From Bacteroidota bacterium (GTDB lineage: Bacteria > Bacteroidota > Bacteroidia > Chitinophagales > Saprospiraceae), in NCBI GenBank assembly GCA_024743405.1, contig JANSWP010000017.1, forward strand, positions 28,730-92,729: a DNA stretch of 64,000 nt. The letters run 5' to 3'. Position numbers and translations under genes: made by a program. Shown piece after piece: positions 26,333 to 35,873 of the stretch (position 1 is its first letter; every line of letters begins with the position of its first letter). The notes below the pieces were generated by a model that saw only the letters and a list, made by a program, of their open reading frames with translations, did no database searches and had not been told where the DNA came from.

Positions 26333-28042
26333 ATGAAAAATCTTCTCCCATTTATTTTGATTTCCATTTTAATTTCCTGTCAGAACCAAAAAGAAAAAAT
26401 TGTATTTGAACAGGCTATTTCTTCTGTAGAAGAACTCATCAAACACTCGGAAGAATTTGAGACCCCTGAAGTGATTACTGTGACTGAGGGAGTTCACGTA
26501 GCTATTGGATTTGGGCTTGCTAATTCAATATTAATTGAAGGTTTAAAAGGCAATATCATTGTAGATTGTACAGAAAGTAACGAGGTTGCTGCCAAAGTCA
26601 AAGCTGAATTTAATAAAATTAGTGACAAACCAATAAAAGCTATTATTTATACCCACAATCACGCCGATCATATTTTTGGCGCTGGGGTCATGGCTGGCAA
26701 TGACAACCCTGAAATCTATTCACATGAACTAACCAATTATTACATTGATCGCCTTTTAAATATTGTTCAACCAGTTGTCGGTCGCCGAAGTATTCGAATG
26801 TTTGGAACCCAATTGGATGCTAAAAGCCATATTAATTGTGGAATAGGTCCCCAATTGGATAGTGATGAAAATACCACTCGATCTTTGTTGCGTCCCACCA
26901 AAACCTTTAAGGACAAATTAGAAGTTGAAATTGAAGGAGTGAAAATTCACCTTGCCCATGTACCAGGAGAGACGGATGATCAACTCTATGTTTGGCTTCC
27001 TGAAAAACAGGTTTTACTGCCTGGTGATAATATTTATAAAACCTTTCCTAATCTTTATACCATTCGAGGCACGCCTTATAGAGATGTAAAAAAATGGGCT
27101 AATAGTTTAGATAAAATGCGGTATTTAGAACCAGCATTTTTAGTTCCCAGTCATACTCGACCAATAAAAGGAGTTGAAAAAATCAAAGAAATTCTACAAG
27201 ATTATGCCGATGGGGTTCGGTATGTCCATGATCAAACGATTCGGTTTATGAATCAAGGATTGACTGCCAATGAAATTACAGAAAAAGTTATCCTGCCTCC
27301 TCATTTAAGCCAATCTCCTTATTTGAAGGAATTCTACGGTAGAGTTGATTGGTCCGTTAAAAATATTTTTAATGGCTATTTGGGCTGGTTTGATGGAAAT
27401 GCGACCACTCTTTTACCTTTGCCTTTAAAAGAGAAAGCAGAAAAAATGGTTGCTTTAGCAGGTGGCATGGAAAATTTAGTATCAAATGCTCAAAATGCCC
27501 TTAAAAGCAAAGAATATCAATGGTCTCTTGAATTAGCTGACCATATTCTTCGTCTAGATCCTGAGCATAAACTTGCCCAGGAATTACGTTTTGAAAGCCT
27601 AACAGGTCTTGGAAGTCAACAATCGAATCCAAATGCCAGAAACTATTTCTTGAGTCAAGCGCTAGAGATGAAAGGGCAAAGTATGGACTTGATTGCCGAG
27701 CGCACGACAGATATGGTTCACAGCATTCCAATTCAAGCCATTTTTGAAGCAATGGCAGTAAAAACAAATCCAGAAAAAAGTTTGAATTATAATAAAATAG
27801 CCGTTTTCAACTTTACAGATACAAGCGAAAAATGGTCTCTTCATATTAGAAATGGTGTGACCGAAATTCAACCTTTTGCTAAAGAAAATCCGGATTTAGA
27901 GATCAAGACAACCTCTAAAATTTGGAAAGAAATAGTGGCTACAATTAGAAAACCTTTGGTAGCTATAGCGAAAGGAGATTTGAATATTGAAGGTGGAATA
28001 GGCAATTTCAGTGAGTTCATGGACATGTTCAACGAAGATTAA
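26333..28042 (+). CDS. alkyl/aryl-sulfatase-like MBL-fold metallo-hydrolase lipoprotein
   Basis: A 569-aa protein from the ATG at 26333, which starts directly with a signal peptide and lipobox (LISILISC, C16). A GTG four codons upstream is less likely. The metallo-beta-lactamase zinc motif is THNHADH (H108, H110, D112, H113). Further zinc-site histidines lie in HVPGETDDQ and VPSHTRP. An alkylsulfatase dimerisation domain follows (KEFYGRVDWSVKNIFNGYLGWFDG onward), then an SCP2-like C-terminal domain. This is the SDS hydrolase/BDS1 layout; natural substrates are probably alkyl sulfates or related esters. The stop codon overlaps the stop of the convergent EVE-McrB gene. Confidence 0.9.
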   Translation: MKNLLPFILISILISCQNQKEKIVFEQAISSVEELIKHSEEFETPEVITVTEGVHVAIGFGLANSILIEGLKGNIIVDCTESNEVAAKVKAEFNKISDKPIKAIIYTHNHADHIFGAGVMAGNDNPEIYSHELTNYYIDRLLNIVQPVVGRRSIRMFGTQLDAKSHINCGIGPQLDSDENTTRSLLRPTKTFKDKLEVEIEGVKIHLAHVPGETDDQLYVWLPEKQVLLPGDNIYKTFPNLYTIRGTPYRDVKKWANSLDKMRYLEPAFLVPSHTRPIKGVEKIKEILQDYADGVRYVHDQTIRFMNQGLTANEITEKVILPPHLSQSPYLKEFYGRVDWSVKNIFNGYLGWFDGNATTLLPLPLKEKAEKMVALAGGMENLVSNAQNALKSKEYQWSLELADHILRLDPEHKLAQELRFESLTGLGSQQSNPNARNYFLSQALEMKGQSMDLIAERTTDMVHSIPIQAIFEAMAVKTNPEKSLNYNKIAVFNFTDTSEKWSLHIRNGVTEIQPFAKENPDLEIKTTSKIWKEIVATIRKPLVAIAKGDLNIEGGIGNFSEFMDMFNED

Positions 28043-29508
28043 TAATCTTTGTCATAAATACGGATAAAGGTTGCCTCCGTCCATTCCTTCATAGGCTTTA
28101 AAAGATAAATCTGTTTTTCGGCAAGATCATTTGCAAATTCATGATCAAAATCGGCAAACACATCTCTATTCCCGTATCTTTCTTCTTGGATAAATTCTTT
28201 TCCTATGATCAACCCGATTTTACCCAAATCACTGAAAAAGTATTCTTGTAAAAGTGGAATTATCTTCTTTGAAAATACCTCTTTTAAATCTGATAAAGTT
28301 TCAATATTCAAAAAATAAGAGTGGCCAATACAATAATCCTTATCTAATAAAACTTCAATTCGTTGATTGAGGGTAGTTAGTAATAACCTCAAATCGACTC
28401 CTGCCGCCACAGGTTTTTTCGCAATTTTTGAAATCATATCCGGTCGAGGTAACATCTCAACAAAATCGAAACGTCGACGAAGTGCGATATCTAATGATTC
28501 AACACTTCGATCTGTAGTATTCATCGTTGCCAAGATGTGTAGATTTGATGGAACAAAAAATCGTTGCTTTGAGTAAGGCAAGATTGCTTGAAGTGCCTCC
28601 TTTTTTCCTGCTCTTTTATCTGCCTCAATCAGGGTTATTAGCTCACCAAAAATGCTAGCTACATTTCCTCTATTAATTTCATCAATGATCAAAACGAATT
28701 TCTCATCTAATTCATTTTCCAGGTTGCGCGAAGCATCCTGTGCTATACGTTTAAAAATTCCAGGTTCTACTTGATAGAGGACGTTTTTCTTTTTAATCAT
28801 AGGTTTTATACCTTCCACAAAGTCTTCGTAGGAAAAGGATTGATGAAAAGTCACAAAAGCAATTTGACCCTTTTCAAGATATTCTTCAAAGCGATCTCTA
28901 AGTTTTTCTCTTTTTTCTAGTTCTAATTCAGAAAGACTCCTTTTTTCAATAATGGAAAGGGCATAATTTATTGTTTGAAAAGTCTTACCCGTACCTGGTG
29001 GCCCATATAAGATCAAATTTAAGGGATGATTTTGGGCTTTTATAGGTAAATATTCCGCAGATGGATCTTGCAATAAATCGAGCTGCTTAATTAACTGTTC
29101 CAAAGCCTCAAACTGCTCTTTGGTAGCTTTAAAATTAGTACCTGGCAAACCCGCATAAAATTTATCGAATGAATTATTTTTTGGCAGAATTTCTTTTGTA
29201 ATCGGCTTATTCCAGAGGTTGTAATTTATACATAGTTGAACCCTTTTACAAGGCTTAACATCACCTCTATAAAACTGCTTTTCACTTTCTGAAATTTCAA
29301 AATCAGCTACTTCACTTTCTGCCGTTGCCAACGCCAAACACCCACTATCATTACCTGATTGCCACAATATAATACGGTCTCCCTTTTTGATATTTGCCTT
29401 GTGGGCTTTTACTGGCGATGAGGTTAAAGCTTCCGCCCGAAGTGCGTCTTTCAATCGAAATACTTTCGGATTAATCTGAAAAAGCCAGTATTTGGGTGTC
29501 TTCTGCAT
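28039..29508 (-). CDS. EVE domain-AAA+ McrB-like NTPase, no McrC partner
   Basis: A 489-aa two-domain protein. Residues 1-140 form an EVE (PUA-like) domain (YWLFQINPKVF, GDRIILWQSG, YAGLPGTNF), a fold that reads modified bases in DNA or RNA. Residues about 155-489 form an McrB-type AAA+ motor: Walker A GPPGTGKT (169-176), Walker B VLIIDEINRG (272-281), the McrB signature ATMNTTDRS (327-335) and an arginine-finger run ALRRRFD. McrB normally works with the nuclease McrC in modification-dependent restriction. None is adjacent: downstream is a convergent hydrolase, upstream a LysR regulator. An orphan or trans-acting McrB, or another role, are possible. Confidence 0.9.
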   Translation of the reverse strand: MQKTPKYWLFQINPKVFRLKDALRAEALTSSPVKAHKANIKKGDRIILWQSGNDSGCLALATAESEVADFEISESEKQFYRGDVKPCKRVQLCINYNLWNKPITKEILPKNNSFDKFYAGLPGTNFKATKEQFEALEQLIKQLDLLQDPSAEYLPIKAQNHPLNLILYGPPGTGKTFQTINYALSIIEKRSLSELELEKREKLRDRFEEYLEKGQIAFVTFHQSFSYEDFVEGIKPMIKKKNVLYQVEPGIFKRIAQDASRNLENELDEKFVLIIDEINRGNVASIFGELITLIEADKRAGKKEALQAILPYSKQRFFVPSNLHILATMNTTDRSVESLDIALRRRFDFVEMLPRPDMISKIAKKPVAAGVDLRLLLTTLNQRIEVLLDKDYCIGHSYFLNIETLSDLKEVFSKKIIPLLQEYFFSDLGKIGLIIGKEFIQEERYGNRDVFADFDHEFANDLAEKQIYLLKPMKEWTEATFIRIYDKDY

Positions 29509-29561
29509 AGTCCATTTTTAGTTCAATCAATGCGAAAGATAGGAAAATTCCAAAAACCCAA

Positions 29562-30446
29562 TTAAATGCTAATTTCGGTTTTCAGGGTTTCAATAAAGTC
29601 GGTTTGATATTTAGGCTCTTTGAGGTTTTTTAAAGTGACTGCATACCAAGTTCTTTTATCCATTTTCGCTAATGGTATGCCAGCTAATTCTCCTCTGTCA
29701 AGATATTGTTGAACAGACCACTTTGATAATACAGAAATGCCCATTTCCGCTTTTACCATTTCAATAATCGCTTCTGTCAATCGCAAATGGATAATTTTTT
29801 TAGGTTTTACCTGATTTGGTTTAAAGTAATTATTCAAAATATCAGAATGTACATCAGGAATATCACATTTGATAAAATTATGCCCCTCAAAATCCTTTGG
29901 GAGAAATCTTCTTCTTTGAGCTAGTGGACTATTGGGACTTACCACTACTAATAATTCATCTTCAAAAAGTGGGCTAAAAGAAAGATTCGGATCATCTATT
30001 TTTTCACTCGATAAAGCAATATCTAATGTCCCATTTAATAAATATTCAAGAGTCGAATAGGTGGCTTCAGGTAATATTTCAATTTGGACATTGGGGTATT
30101 TTTGTTTGTATTTTTTTAATGTTGGTGACAACCAATGATAGCAAGTATAACACATGGTACTCAGCCTTAAAAGCCCTTCCTCTTCACCATTTAATTTGGT
30201 GATATCGTTCTCCGTTTTTTCCAATTCCTGCAATACGATATTAGCGGTTTCTAATAGTCTTGTACCAGCTTGAGTCAACAACATTTGCTTTTTGGCTCGA
30301 ACAAAAACCTGAGTTTTATAGGTAGATTCAATTTCTCTTAATTGATGACTTAATGCAGATTGAGAAAGGAATAATTGCCGAGAAGCTTTGGTAAGATTTT
30401 TTGTTTCTGCCACCGTCTTAACCAAACGCAAATGCCTAATTTCCAT
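29562..30446 (-). CDS. LysR family transcriptional regulator, MetR-like
   Basis: A 294-aa LysR regulator. The winged helix-turn-helix is at residues 1-60 (EIRHLRLVKTVAETKNLTKASRQLFLSQSALSHQLREIE, given here as two joined helices). The effector-binding domain starts about residue 90 and carries STMCYTCYHWLSPTL, reminiscent of MetR, which senses homocysteine. No methionine gene is adjacent, so the regulon is unknown. It lies 53 bp upstream of EVE-McrB on the same strand and may be co-transcribed with it. The lepA terminator precedes it. Confidence 0.88.
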   Translation of the reverse strand: MEIRHLRLVKTVAETKNLTKASRQLFLSQSALSHQLREIESTYKTQVFVRAKKQMLLTQAGTRLLETANIVLQELEKTENDITKLNGEEEGLLRLSTMCYTCYHWLSPTLKKYKQKYPNVQIEILPEATYSTLEYLLNGTLDIALSSEKIDDPNLSFSPLFEDELLVVVSPNSPLAQRRRFLPKDFEGHNFIKCDIPDVHSDILNNYFKPNQVKPKKIIHLRLTEAIIEMVKAEMGISVLSKWSVQQYLDRGELAGIPLAKMDKRTWYAVTLKNLKEPKYQTDFIETLKTEISI

Positions 30447-30592
30447 ATATTTGATGATTTTTGAAAGGTGTTTTTACATTCAAAATTACCCCATAAACAC
30501 AAATTTAACCTTGAAATAGTTTCATGAATAATACTCATACTAAAATTGAAATGTATTTATACTATTCATAAAAACACAATAATCATCAAAAA

Positions 30593-30632
30593 AAAACCTT
30601 TCCAAAAGTACTTTGACGCTTGGAAAGGTTTT
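30593..30632 (-). terminator. terminator of lepA
   Basis: A perfect 13-bp stem, AAAACCTTTCCAA (30593-30605) with TTGGAAAGGTTTT (30620-30632). On the minus strand it is followed by more Ts, giving a run of about nine. It lies 25 bp after the lepA stop. Confidence 0.9.
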
Positions 30633-30656
30633 GATTATTTAAATGAGACCCAGATA

Positions 30657-32447
30657 TTAATCCAATTTCAATACATCTAAAAAAGCCTTTTGAGGCACTT
30701 GCACACTACCAATCTGACGCATTTTCTTTTTCCCTTTCTTCTGCTTCTCCAATAACTTACGTTTTCTAGTGATATCTCCTCCATAACATTTCGCTGTTAC
30801 ATCTTTTCGAACAGCAGAAATGGTTTCACGAGCAATAATTTTCGCTCCAATCGTGGCTTGTATCGCAATCATAAATTGCTGACGAGGTAATAATTCTTTT
30901 AGCTTTTTACAAATTTTTCGCCCGAATGCATAAGCTTTATCTTTATGAACTAAAGCTGACAATGCATCAACCGATTCGCTATTTAATTTAATGTCCAACT
31001 TTACCAACTGAGACGCTCGGTAATTTAACGGTGAGTAATCGAATGAAGCATATCCCCTAGATATCGATTTCAATCGGTCATAAAAATCAAAAACAATCTC
31101 CGCTAAAGGCAGCTCAAAAGTCAATTCGACTCTTTCTGTGGTTAGGTATGTTTGCTTTGTCAAGTTGCCCCTTTTTTCCAGACACAGCGTCATAATTGTA
31201 CCAATATATTCTGGCTTAGTAATTATTTGAGCAACTATATATGGCTCCTCTACTCGATCTAAAAGGGTTGGATCAGGCACATCGGAAGGCGTTAAAATTT
31301 CTAATTCTTCTCCCTTTTTAGTAAATGCCTTATAGTTCACGTTTGGAATCGTCGTAATGACTTCCATATCAAATTCCCGAGAAAGTCTTTCTTGAATAAT
31401 TTCTAAGTGCAACATTCCCAAAAACCCACATCTAAACCCAAAACCTAATGCAATAGAAGTTTCTGGTTCAAACACCAAAGATGCATCATTCAGTTGCAAT
31501 TTTTCGAGGCTATCTCTAAGGTCTTCATAGTCATCATTATCAATTGGGAAAATACCCGCAAAAACCATCGGTTTCACCTCCTCAAATCCATGAATCGCTT
31601 CTTCACATGGATTGCTAACATGAGTAATCGTATCCCCAACTTTGATTTCTTTAGATTCTTTGATACCTGTAATGATATATCCAACATCCCCTGCTGCAAT
31701 CACTTTTTGAGGCATCATATCTAATTGTAAAATACCTATTTCATCTGCCTCATATTCTTTTCCAGTATTGACGAATCGAACCAAATCCCGCTTTTTCAAA
31801 GTCCCATTCATAACTCTAAAATAAGCAATTACACCTCGGAACTGATTAAAAACGGAATCAAAAATCAATGCTTGCAAGGGTGCTTTTGGGTCACCTTTTG
31901 GGGCTGGCACTCTATCCACAATCGCGGTCATTATATTTGGAATACCTTCTCCGGTTTTTCCGCTCGCTTCGACAATTTCATGTCTTTCTACACCAATTAA
32001 ATCAATAATTTGGTCAGCAACTTCCTCGACCATCGCGCTTGGCATATCAATTTTATTGATGACAGGAATAATTTCCAAATCATGTTCAATTGCCAAATAC
32101 AAATTACTAATTGTCTGAGCCTGAATACCTTGTGTAGCATCTACAATCAATAAGGCGCCTTCGCAAGCAGCAATCGAACGCGAAACTTCATAAGAGAAAT
32201 CAACATGACCAGGCGTATCAATCAAATTAAAAACATAAGCCTCGCCATCTGTATGCTTATATTTCAGTTGAATGGCGTGACTCTTTATGGTAATGCCACG
32301 TTCACGCTCCAAATCCATACTATCTAATGCCTGATTGGTCATCGACCGTTCGTCAATCGTTTTTGTAAATTCTAACAATCTATCTGAGAGCGTACTTTTC
32401 CCATGGTCAATATGGGCTATCACACAAAAATTCCGAATATTCTTCAT
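30657..32447 (-). CDS. lepA: translation elongation factor 4 (LepA)
   Basis: A 596-aa ribosome-associated GTPase. The G1 motif [10 protein letters not shown] (residues 11-20), the switch with [16 protein letters not shown] and NKIDMP are all present. So is the LepA-specific C-terminal domain ([50 protein letters not shown]). It acts on stalled or mistranslocated ribosomes. The length is normal. It is monocistronic, with its own terminator. Confidence 0.97.
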   Translation of the reverse strand: MKNIRNFCVIAHIDHGKSTLSDRLLEFTKTIDERSMTNQALDSMDLERERGITIKSHAIQLKYKHTDGEAYVFNLIDTPGHVDFSYEVSRSIAACEGALLIVDATQGIQAQTISNLYLAIEHDLEIIPVINKIDMPSAMVEEVADQIIDLIGVERHEIVEASGKTGEGIPNIMTAIVDRVPAPKGDPKAPLQALIFDSVFNQFRGVIAYFRVMNGTLKKRDLVRFVNTGKEYEADEIGILQLDMMPQKVIAAGDVGYIITGIKESKEIKVGDTITHVSNPCEEAIHGFEEVKPMVFAGIFPIDNDDYEDLRDSLEKLQLNDASLVFEPETSIALGFGFRCGFLGMLHLEIIQERLSREFDMEVITTIPNVNYKAFTKKGEELEILTPSDVPDPTLLDRVEEPYIVAQIITKPEYIGTIMTLCLEKRGNLTKQTYLTTERVELTFELPLAEIVFDFYDRLKSISRGYASFDYSPLNYRASQLVKLDIKLNSESVDALSALVHKDKAYAFGRKICKKLKELLPRQQFMIAIQATIGAKIIARETISAVRKDVTAKCYGGDITRKRKLLEKQKKGKKKMRQIGSVQVPQKAFLDVLKLD

Positions 32448-32544
32448 TACGTTTTTTTACGATTTATTGAGCTTCTTAATTTGTCTCTAAATTATAGATC
32501 TAATAATCTTTAGTCCAAAACTTAGCCATTTTCAAAAAGCGGCG

Positions 32545-32552
32545 CAAATATA
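32545..32552 (-). promoter_or_regulatory. candidate -7 element for lepA
   Basis: The minus strand reads TATATTTG then CGCC, matching the phylum's TAnnTTTG. It lies about 98 bp before the lepA ATG. No good -33 element is found. Confidence 0.45.
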
Positions 32553-32618
32553 CGGTTTTTATACCCTGAAAAGAGATGAAATTAACTTTTCCTATCTATT
32601 AATATGAAAATAGGATAA

Positions 32619-32781
32619 TAGACTTGTTTCCAAATAATAAATTGTTTTCGAGAAAAATATTTTTTCGTACTACTTCAGCTATTTCTTGCCCCGTTCCTAA
32701 GTGTACAAAGCTCAAAATGAGCCTTGTATGAGAAAAAAATCTAATTTCCATATATTCAATACTATTTTAGGAACATGTCTA
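32619..32781. repeat. intergenic inverted-repeat element, family C copy 1
   Basis: A 163-bp element starting TAGACTTGTTTCC and ending GGAACATGTCTA, with imperfect 18-20 bp inverted ends. It matches 63860-64000 over 141 bp without net length change; shared blocks include CTCAAAATGAGCCT and GAGAAAAAAATCTAATTT. Its ends share TAGACTT with family A. No ORF is inside. Confidence 0.8.
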
Positions 32782-33100
32782 ATATGTTTAGTAAATTCTA
32801 TCCATTTAATCATTGATTAACTTTTTAAGTAAACTTCCAATAATTAGGAGCTATATTTCTAATCTGGAAATATTGTTTTCATTCACAAAATGAAACAAAA
32901 TTCGAAGTAGAATTTAATTGCGAAATCCCTAAACATGAAAATTTTTATTCTAATATTCTCTATTTTGGAAAACTTAACATTATTTTTGGACAAATTTTCT
33001 TGTTATCCCACCTGGTGATTTTGAAGTAAAAAAAGAGGATTTTCGATTCACCAAGAATTATCCACAACTTGAATTAAATAATTGAACCCCCTTTATTAAT
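32782..33100. other. AT-rich intergenic region before the T9SS protein gene
   Basis: No ORF or strong hairpin is seen in these 319 bp, and no convincing TAnnTTTG with a spaced TTTG was found. The strand of the upstream repeat relative to the gene gives no clear regulatory clue. Confidence 0.3.
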
Positions 33101-35437
33101 ATGCTTTTGAAGCAAAAAAAAATTATTATGATCCAGAATTATTCAGAAATTCTATTGAGAACCTCAATTGGTTCATTGTTTCTATTAAATATTCTTCAAC
33201 TTTCTGGTCAAGTGATCGGAACAAGTAATCCAAGTTTATTCATTCAACAAACCGAAGTATTAAAAGATTCTTTTGAACTTAGCCTTGACGAGTACAATGA
33301 ATTACTTATCAATTCAAATTTAGACCCAATATCTCCTTCCAACCCCTATGTAAGTGACAATAATACGATTTGGATGTCTTACGAAATTCCCGCCCCTGAA
33401 AAAGGAGAAGATATGCTTATTCCCAACATACCTTCTTCAAATTTAGAATGGCAACCCTTTCAAAAAAATAAAGAAGCAGCTCCCTCAACAATGAACGCCA
33501 CTTCGATTTCAGGGGTCGATTTTGACGATAATAATACCTATAATGGTTCATATTATATCCCTCCTGACCCCTCTGGGGCTGTAGGAACCACACATGTCTG
33601 TCACGTTGTAAATGCTTTGATATCATGCCATACTAAAGCAGGTGCACAAGCCTCTGGATTCCCTGATGATTTGAAAGGATTTTTCACAACCCTTAATCCT
33701 GAAAATGCAACCTTTGACCCAAAAATTTTATGGGATCAGTATGAAAATAGATTTGTTGCAATAACATTAGTAAAAACTGCAACTATTTCAAGGATTCTGT
33801 TAGCAGTTTCGGCTACAGCAGACCCTACTGGTACTTGGTATTTTCAGGCTATAGACGCAGCTCTTTCCATATCATCGGTTGACTGTTGGTTTGACTATCC
33901 CGGGTTCGCTGTTGATGACAAAGCAATTTATATAACTGGAAATTATTTTCAATTCTCTGGAGGTAATTTCTGTGACAATCGAATTATTATTATTGACAAA
34001 GGAGTATCTGGTGGTATATATTCCGGTGTCACTTCAAATGATGAGGATCCAACAACTAATGCAGATTTTAATATTTATGACCCTTCCTCATCTGGCTTAT
34101 CTGGAACGCATCAACCTGCTCACACTTTTGGTACACCTCCAACGAATATGGGTACTTATTTAACAGGATATAGTGGTCTATCTGGAGGCGGAAATGAATT
34201 TCTTCAGATTATTCCTATAACCAACCCATTAAGTAACCCACCCACATTTGATTTTTTACAATTAAGTATGGGCAATATAGATGATTTAAGCGTAATGGGA
34301 GATGCGGATCAACTCGGAAATTCCACAGATATAGAGGTTAATGATCGTAGAACTTTAAATGCAGTTTGGCGAGGAAATAAACTTTGGACTACCTTTCAAA
34401 CAAAGCCGTCTTCTGGCTCAAATTCAGGACAGACGACAGCCTATTGGGCTAGGCTTAATGCATCAGGAACATCTCCGACATTTGACAATGGAGGAGAAAT
34501 TGGTGGAGAAGATGTAGTCACAGGCGCAATTACTTGGATGCCCTCTATAGTTGCTGATGCGAATAATGACGCTGGAGTCGTTTTTAGTGTTAGTCATTCA
34601 ACAATGTATGCCGGTGTATATGCAGTAGGAATAGATGGAACGACCAACAATATCACTTCTTCACAGTTGGTTAAAGCAGGTGTAGATGATTATGTTAGAA
34701 TTTTTGCTAGTTATGGAGGTACACAAAACCGTTGGGGTGATTATTCAAGAATGGCAATTGATCCTTCTAATGGGAATTATTGGGCAATTCACGAAGCACC
34801 AATTGCAAATGGAACAGTAATAGATGGAGAAGATGGTCGATGGCAAGTATTTTTAGAGGAATTACAAAATTTATTATTACCTGTAGAGTTAATTTCTTTT
34901 ACGATAAGTTCAGATGAGAATAATGCTATACTGGAATGGACGACACAAACTGAATCTAACAATGAAGGATTTGAGATTGAACTTTTTGATGGGCAACAAT
35001 TTCAAAAAATTGGTTTCCAAAAAGGTGAAGGGAATTCTGTTAAAAAAGTTGATTACACCTTTACGGTATATGATTTAGACCCTGGTGATTATATTTTTAG
35101 ACTTCGCCAAATAGATTATGATGGCACAGAATCCATAAGTGACGCTAGAAGTGTTCATATAAGAAACAATAATCGTTTTGTTATTTCTGATGCCTTTCCA
35201 AATCCATTTTCAGATCAAACAAGTTTCACCGTATTGATTGATAAGCCTCAAAATGTGGAGATAAAACTATATGACTTTAATAGCAGACTTGTAAAAGATA
35301 TTTTTGATGGTATTTTATATAACGAAAGTGTGTATCCATTTAATATTTTAGGAGAAGGATTACCAAATGGTGTTTACACAATTAGAATCGTTGGGGAAGA
35401 TTTTTCCCGAAATCAAAAAATCCTACTAAAAAACTAA
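33101..35437 (+). CDS. large secreted protein with T9SS C-terminal sorting domain
   Basis: A 778-aa protein. An internal ATG at 33128 gives a cleaner signal peptide (MIQNYSEILLRTSIGSLFLL) and may be the true start. The body (residues 150-600) is a propeller-like or jelly-roll region (PPDPSGAVGTTHVCHVVNA; WFDYPGFAVDDKAIYITGN; NRWGDYSRMAIDPSNGNYWA), typical of secreted proteins without recognised enzyme motifs. Residues 600-690 resemble a fibronectin-like module (LPVELISFTISSDENNAIL). The type A sorting domain starts VISDAFPNPFSDQTSF and ends NQKILLKN. It should be exported through the type IX system to the cell surface. Confidence 0.85.
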   Translation: MLLKQKKIIMIQNYSEILLRTSIGSLFLLNILQLSGQVIGTSNPSLFIQQTEVLKDSFELSLDEYNELLINSNLDPISPSNPYVSDNNTIWMSYEIPAPEKGEDMLIPNIPSSNLEWQPFQKNKEAAPSTMNATSISGVDFDDNNTYNGSYYIPPDPSGAVGTTHVCHVVNALISCHTKAGAQASGFPDDLKGFFTTLNPENATFDPKILWDQYENRFVAITLVKTATISRILLAVSATADPTGTWYFQAIDAALSISSVDCWFDYPGFAVDDKAIYITGNYFQFSGGNFCDNRIIIIDKGVSGGIYSGVTSNDEDPTTNADFNIYDPSSSGLSGTHQPAHTFGTPPTNMGTYLTGYSGLSGGGNEFLQIIPITNPLSNPPTFDFLQLSMGNIDDLSVMGDADQLGNSTDIEVNDRRTLNAVWRGNKLWTTFQTKPSSGSNSGQTTAYWARLNASGTSPTFDNGGEIGGEDVVTGAITWMPSIVADANNDAGVVFSVSHSTMYAGVYAVGIDGTTNNITSSQLVKAGVDDYVRIFASYGGTQNRWGDYSRMAIDPSNGNYWAIHEAPIANGTVIDGEDGRWQVFLEELQNLLLPVELISFTISSDENNAILEWTTQTESNNEGFEIELFDGQQFQKIGFQKGEGNSVKKVDYTFTVYDLDPGDYIFRLRQIDYDGTESISDARSVHIRNNNRFVISDAFPNPFSDQTSFTVLIDKPQNVEIKLYDFNSRLVKDIFDGILYNESVYPFNILGEGLPNGVYTIRIVGEDFSRNQKILLKN

Positions 35438-35599
35438 ACCTTACATTAGGAAGTTGAGTAAGCCGAAAATCAAGTTTTTATGGTTCTAGCAAAGATATTA
35501 TGATAAAGATTATCAATATATGCGACTGAATGAATTTGCAATCAGGTTCTTAAAAAATTAAAATATTGGTTTTCAGAATGGAACAACTTTAAAAAACGC

Positions 35600-35760
35600 T
35601 AAGAGGATGTCAAAATTTCTATCGTATGAAAACCAATAGCTTAGGAACCTGCCTACGAAAAAATTGAATTTATTTAGCTCGCTAAATGCATTAAATTTTT
35701 CTTGAACAGAACCATAAGCTATTGATTTTCAATTCAAAATAAATTATAGACATACTCTTA
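35600..35760. repeat. long imperfect palindrome, family E
   Basis: A 161-bp element starting TAAGAGGATGTC and ending GACATACTCTTA. The arms continue inward with AAAACCAATAGCTTA against TAAGCTATTGATTTT, and the centre is TTTAGC-TC-GCTAAA. The whole element can fold into one long hairpin. A single copy is recognised in this window. Like family B it begins TAAG. Confidence 0.75.
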
Positions 35761-35774
35761 TTTCAATGAAAGCT

Positions 35775-35821
35775 AGGTGAGTTAGTACAATAATTTTGAT
35801 TGTAATGCTCACCTTTTTTTA
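35775..35821 (+). terminator. strong terminator upstream of the aldo/keto reductase gene
   Basis: AGGTGAG (35775-35781) pairs with CTCACCT (35808-35814), and TACAAT (35786-35791) with ATTGTA (35799-35804) inside it. Seven Ts follow. It would end transcription from the T9SS protein gene or from the repeat just upstream, and isolates the reductase gene. Confidence 0.85.
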
Positions 35822-35873
35822 TTTGACTGAAAAAACAAAATCATCATTTTTCAGATAAAAAATTATAAGAATA

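Larger units (their letters stand above)
35438..35873. other. intergenic region holding repeat E and a terminator
   Basis: This 436-bp gap contains an inverted-repeat element at 35600-35760 and a strong hairpin with a T-run at 35775-35821. The first 160 bp hold nothing I can interpret. Confidence 0.4.

Noticed and set aside
28039..30446. EVE-McrB and the LysR gene as a defence island
   Set aside because: The surrounding genes (lepA, DoxX, alkylsulfatase-like) are not defence genes, and no nuclease or methylase lies nearby. Only the single McrB-like protein remains notable.
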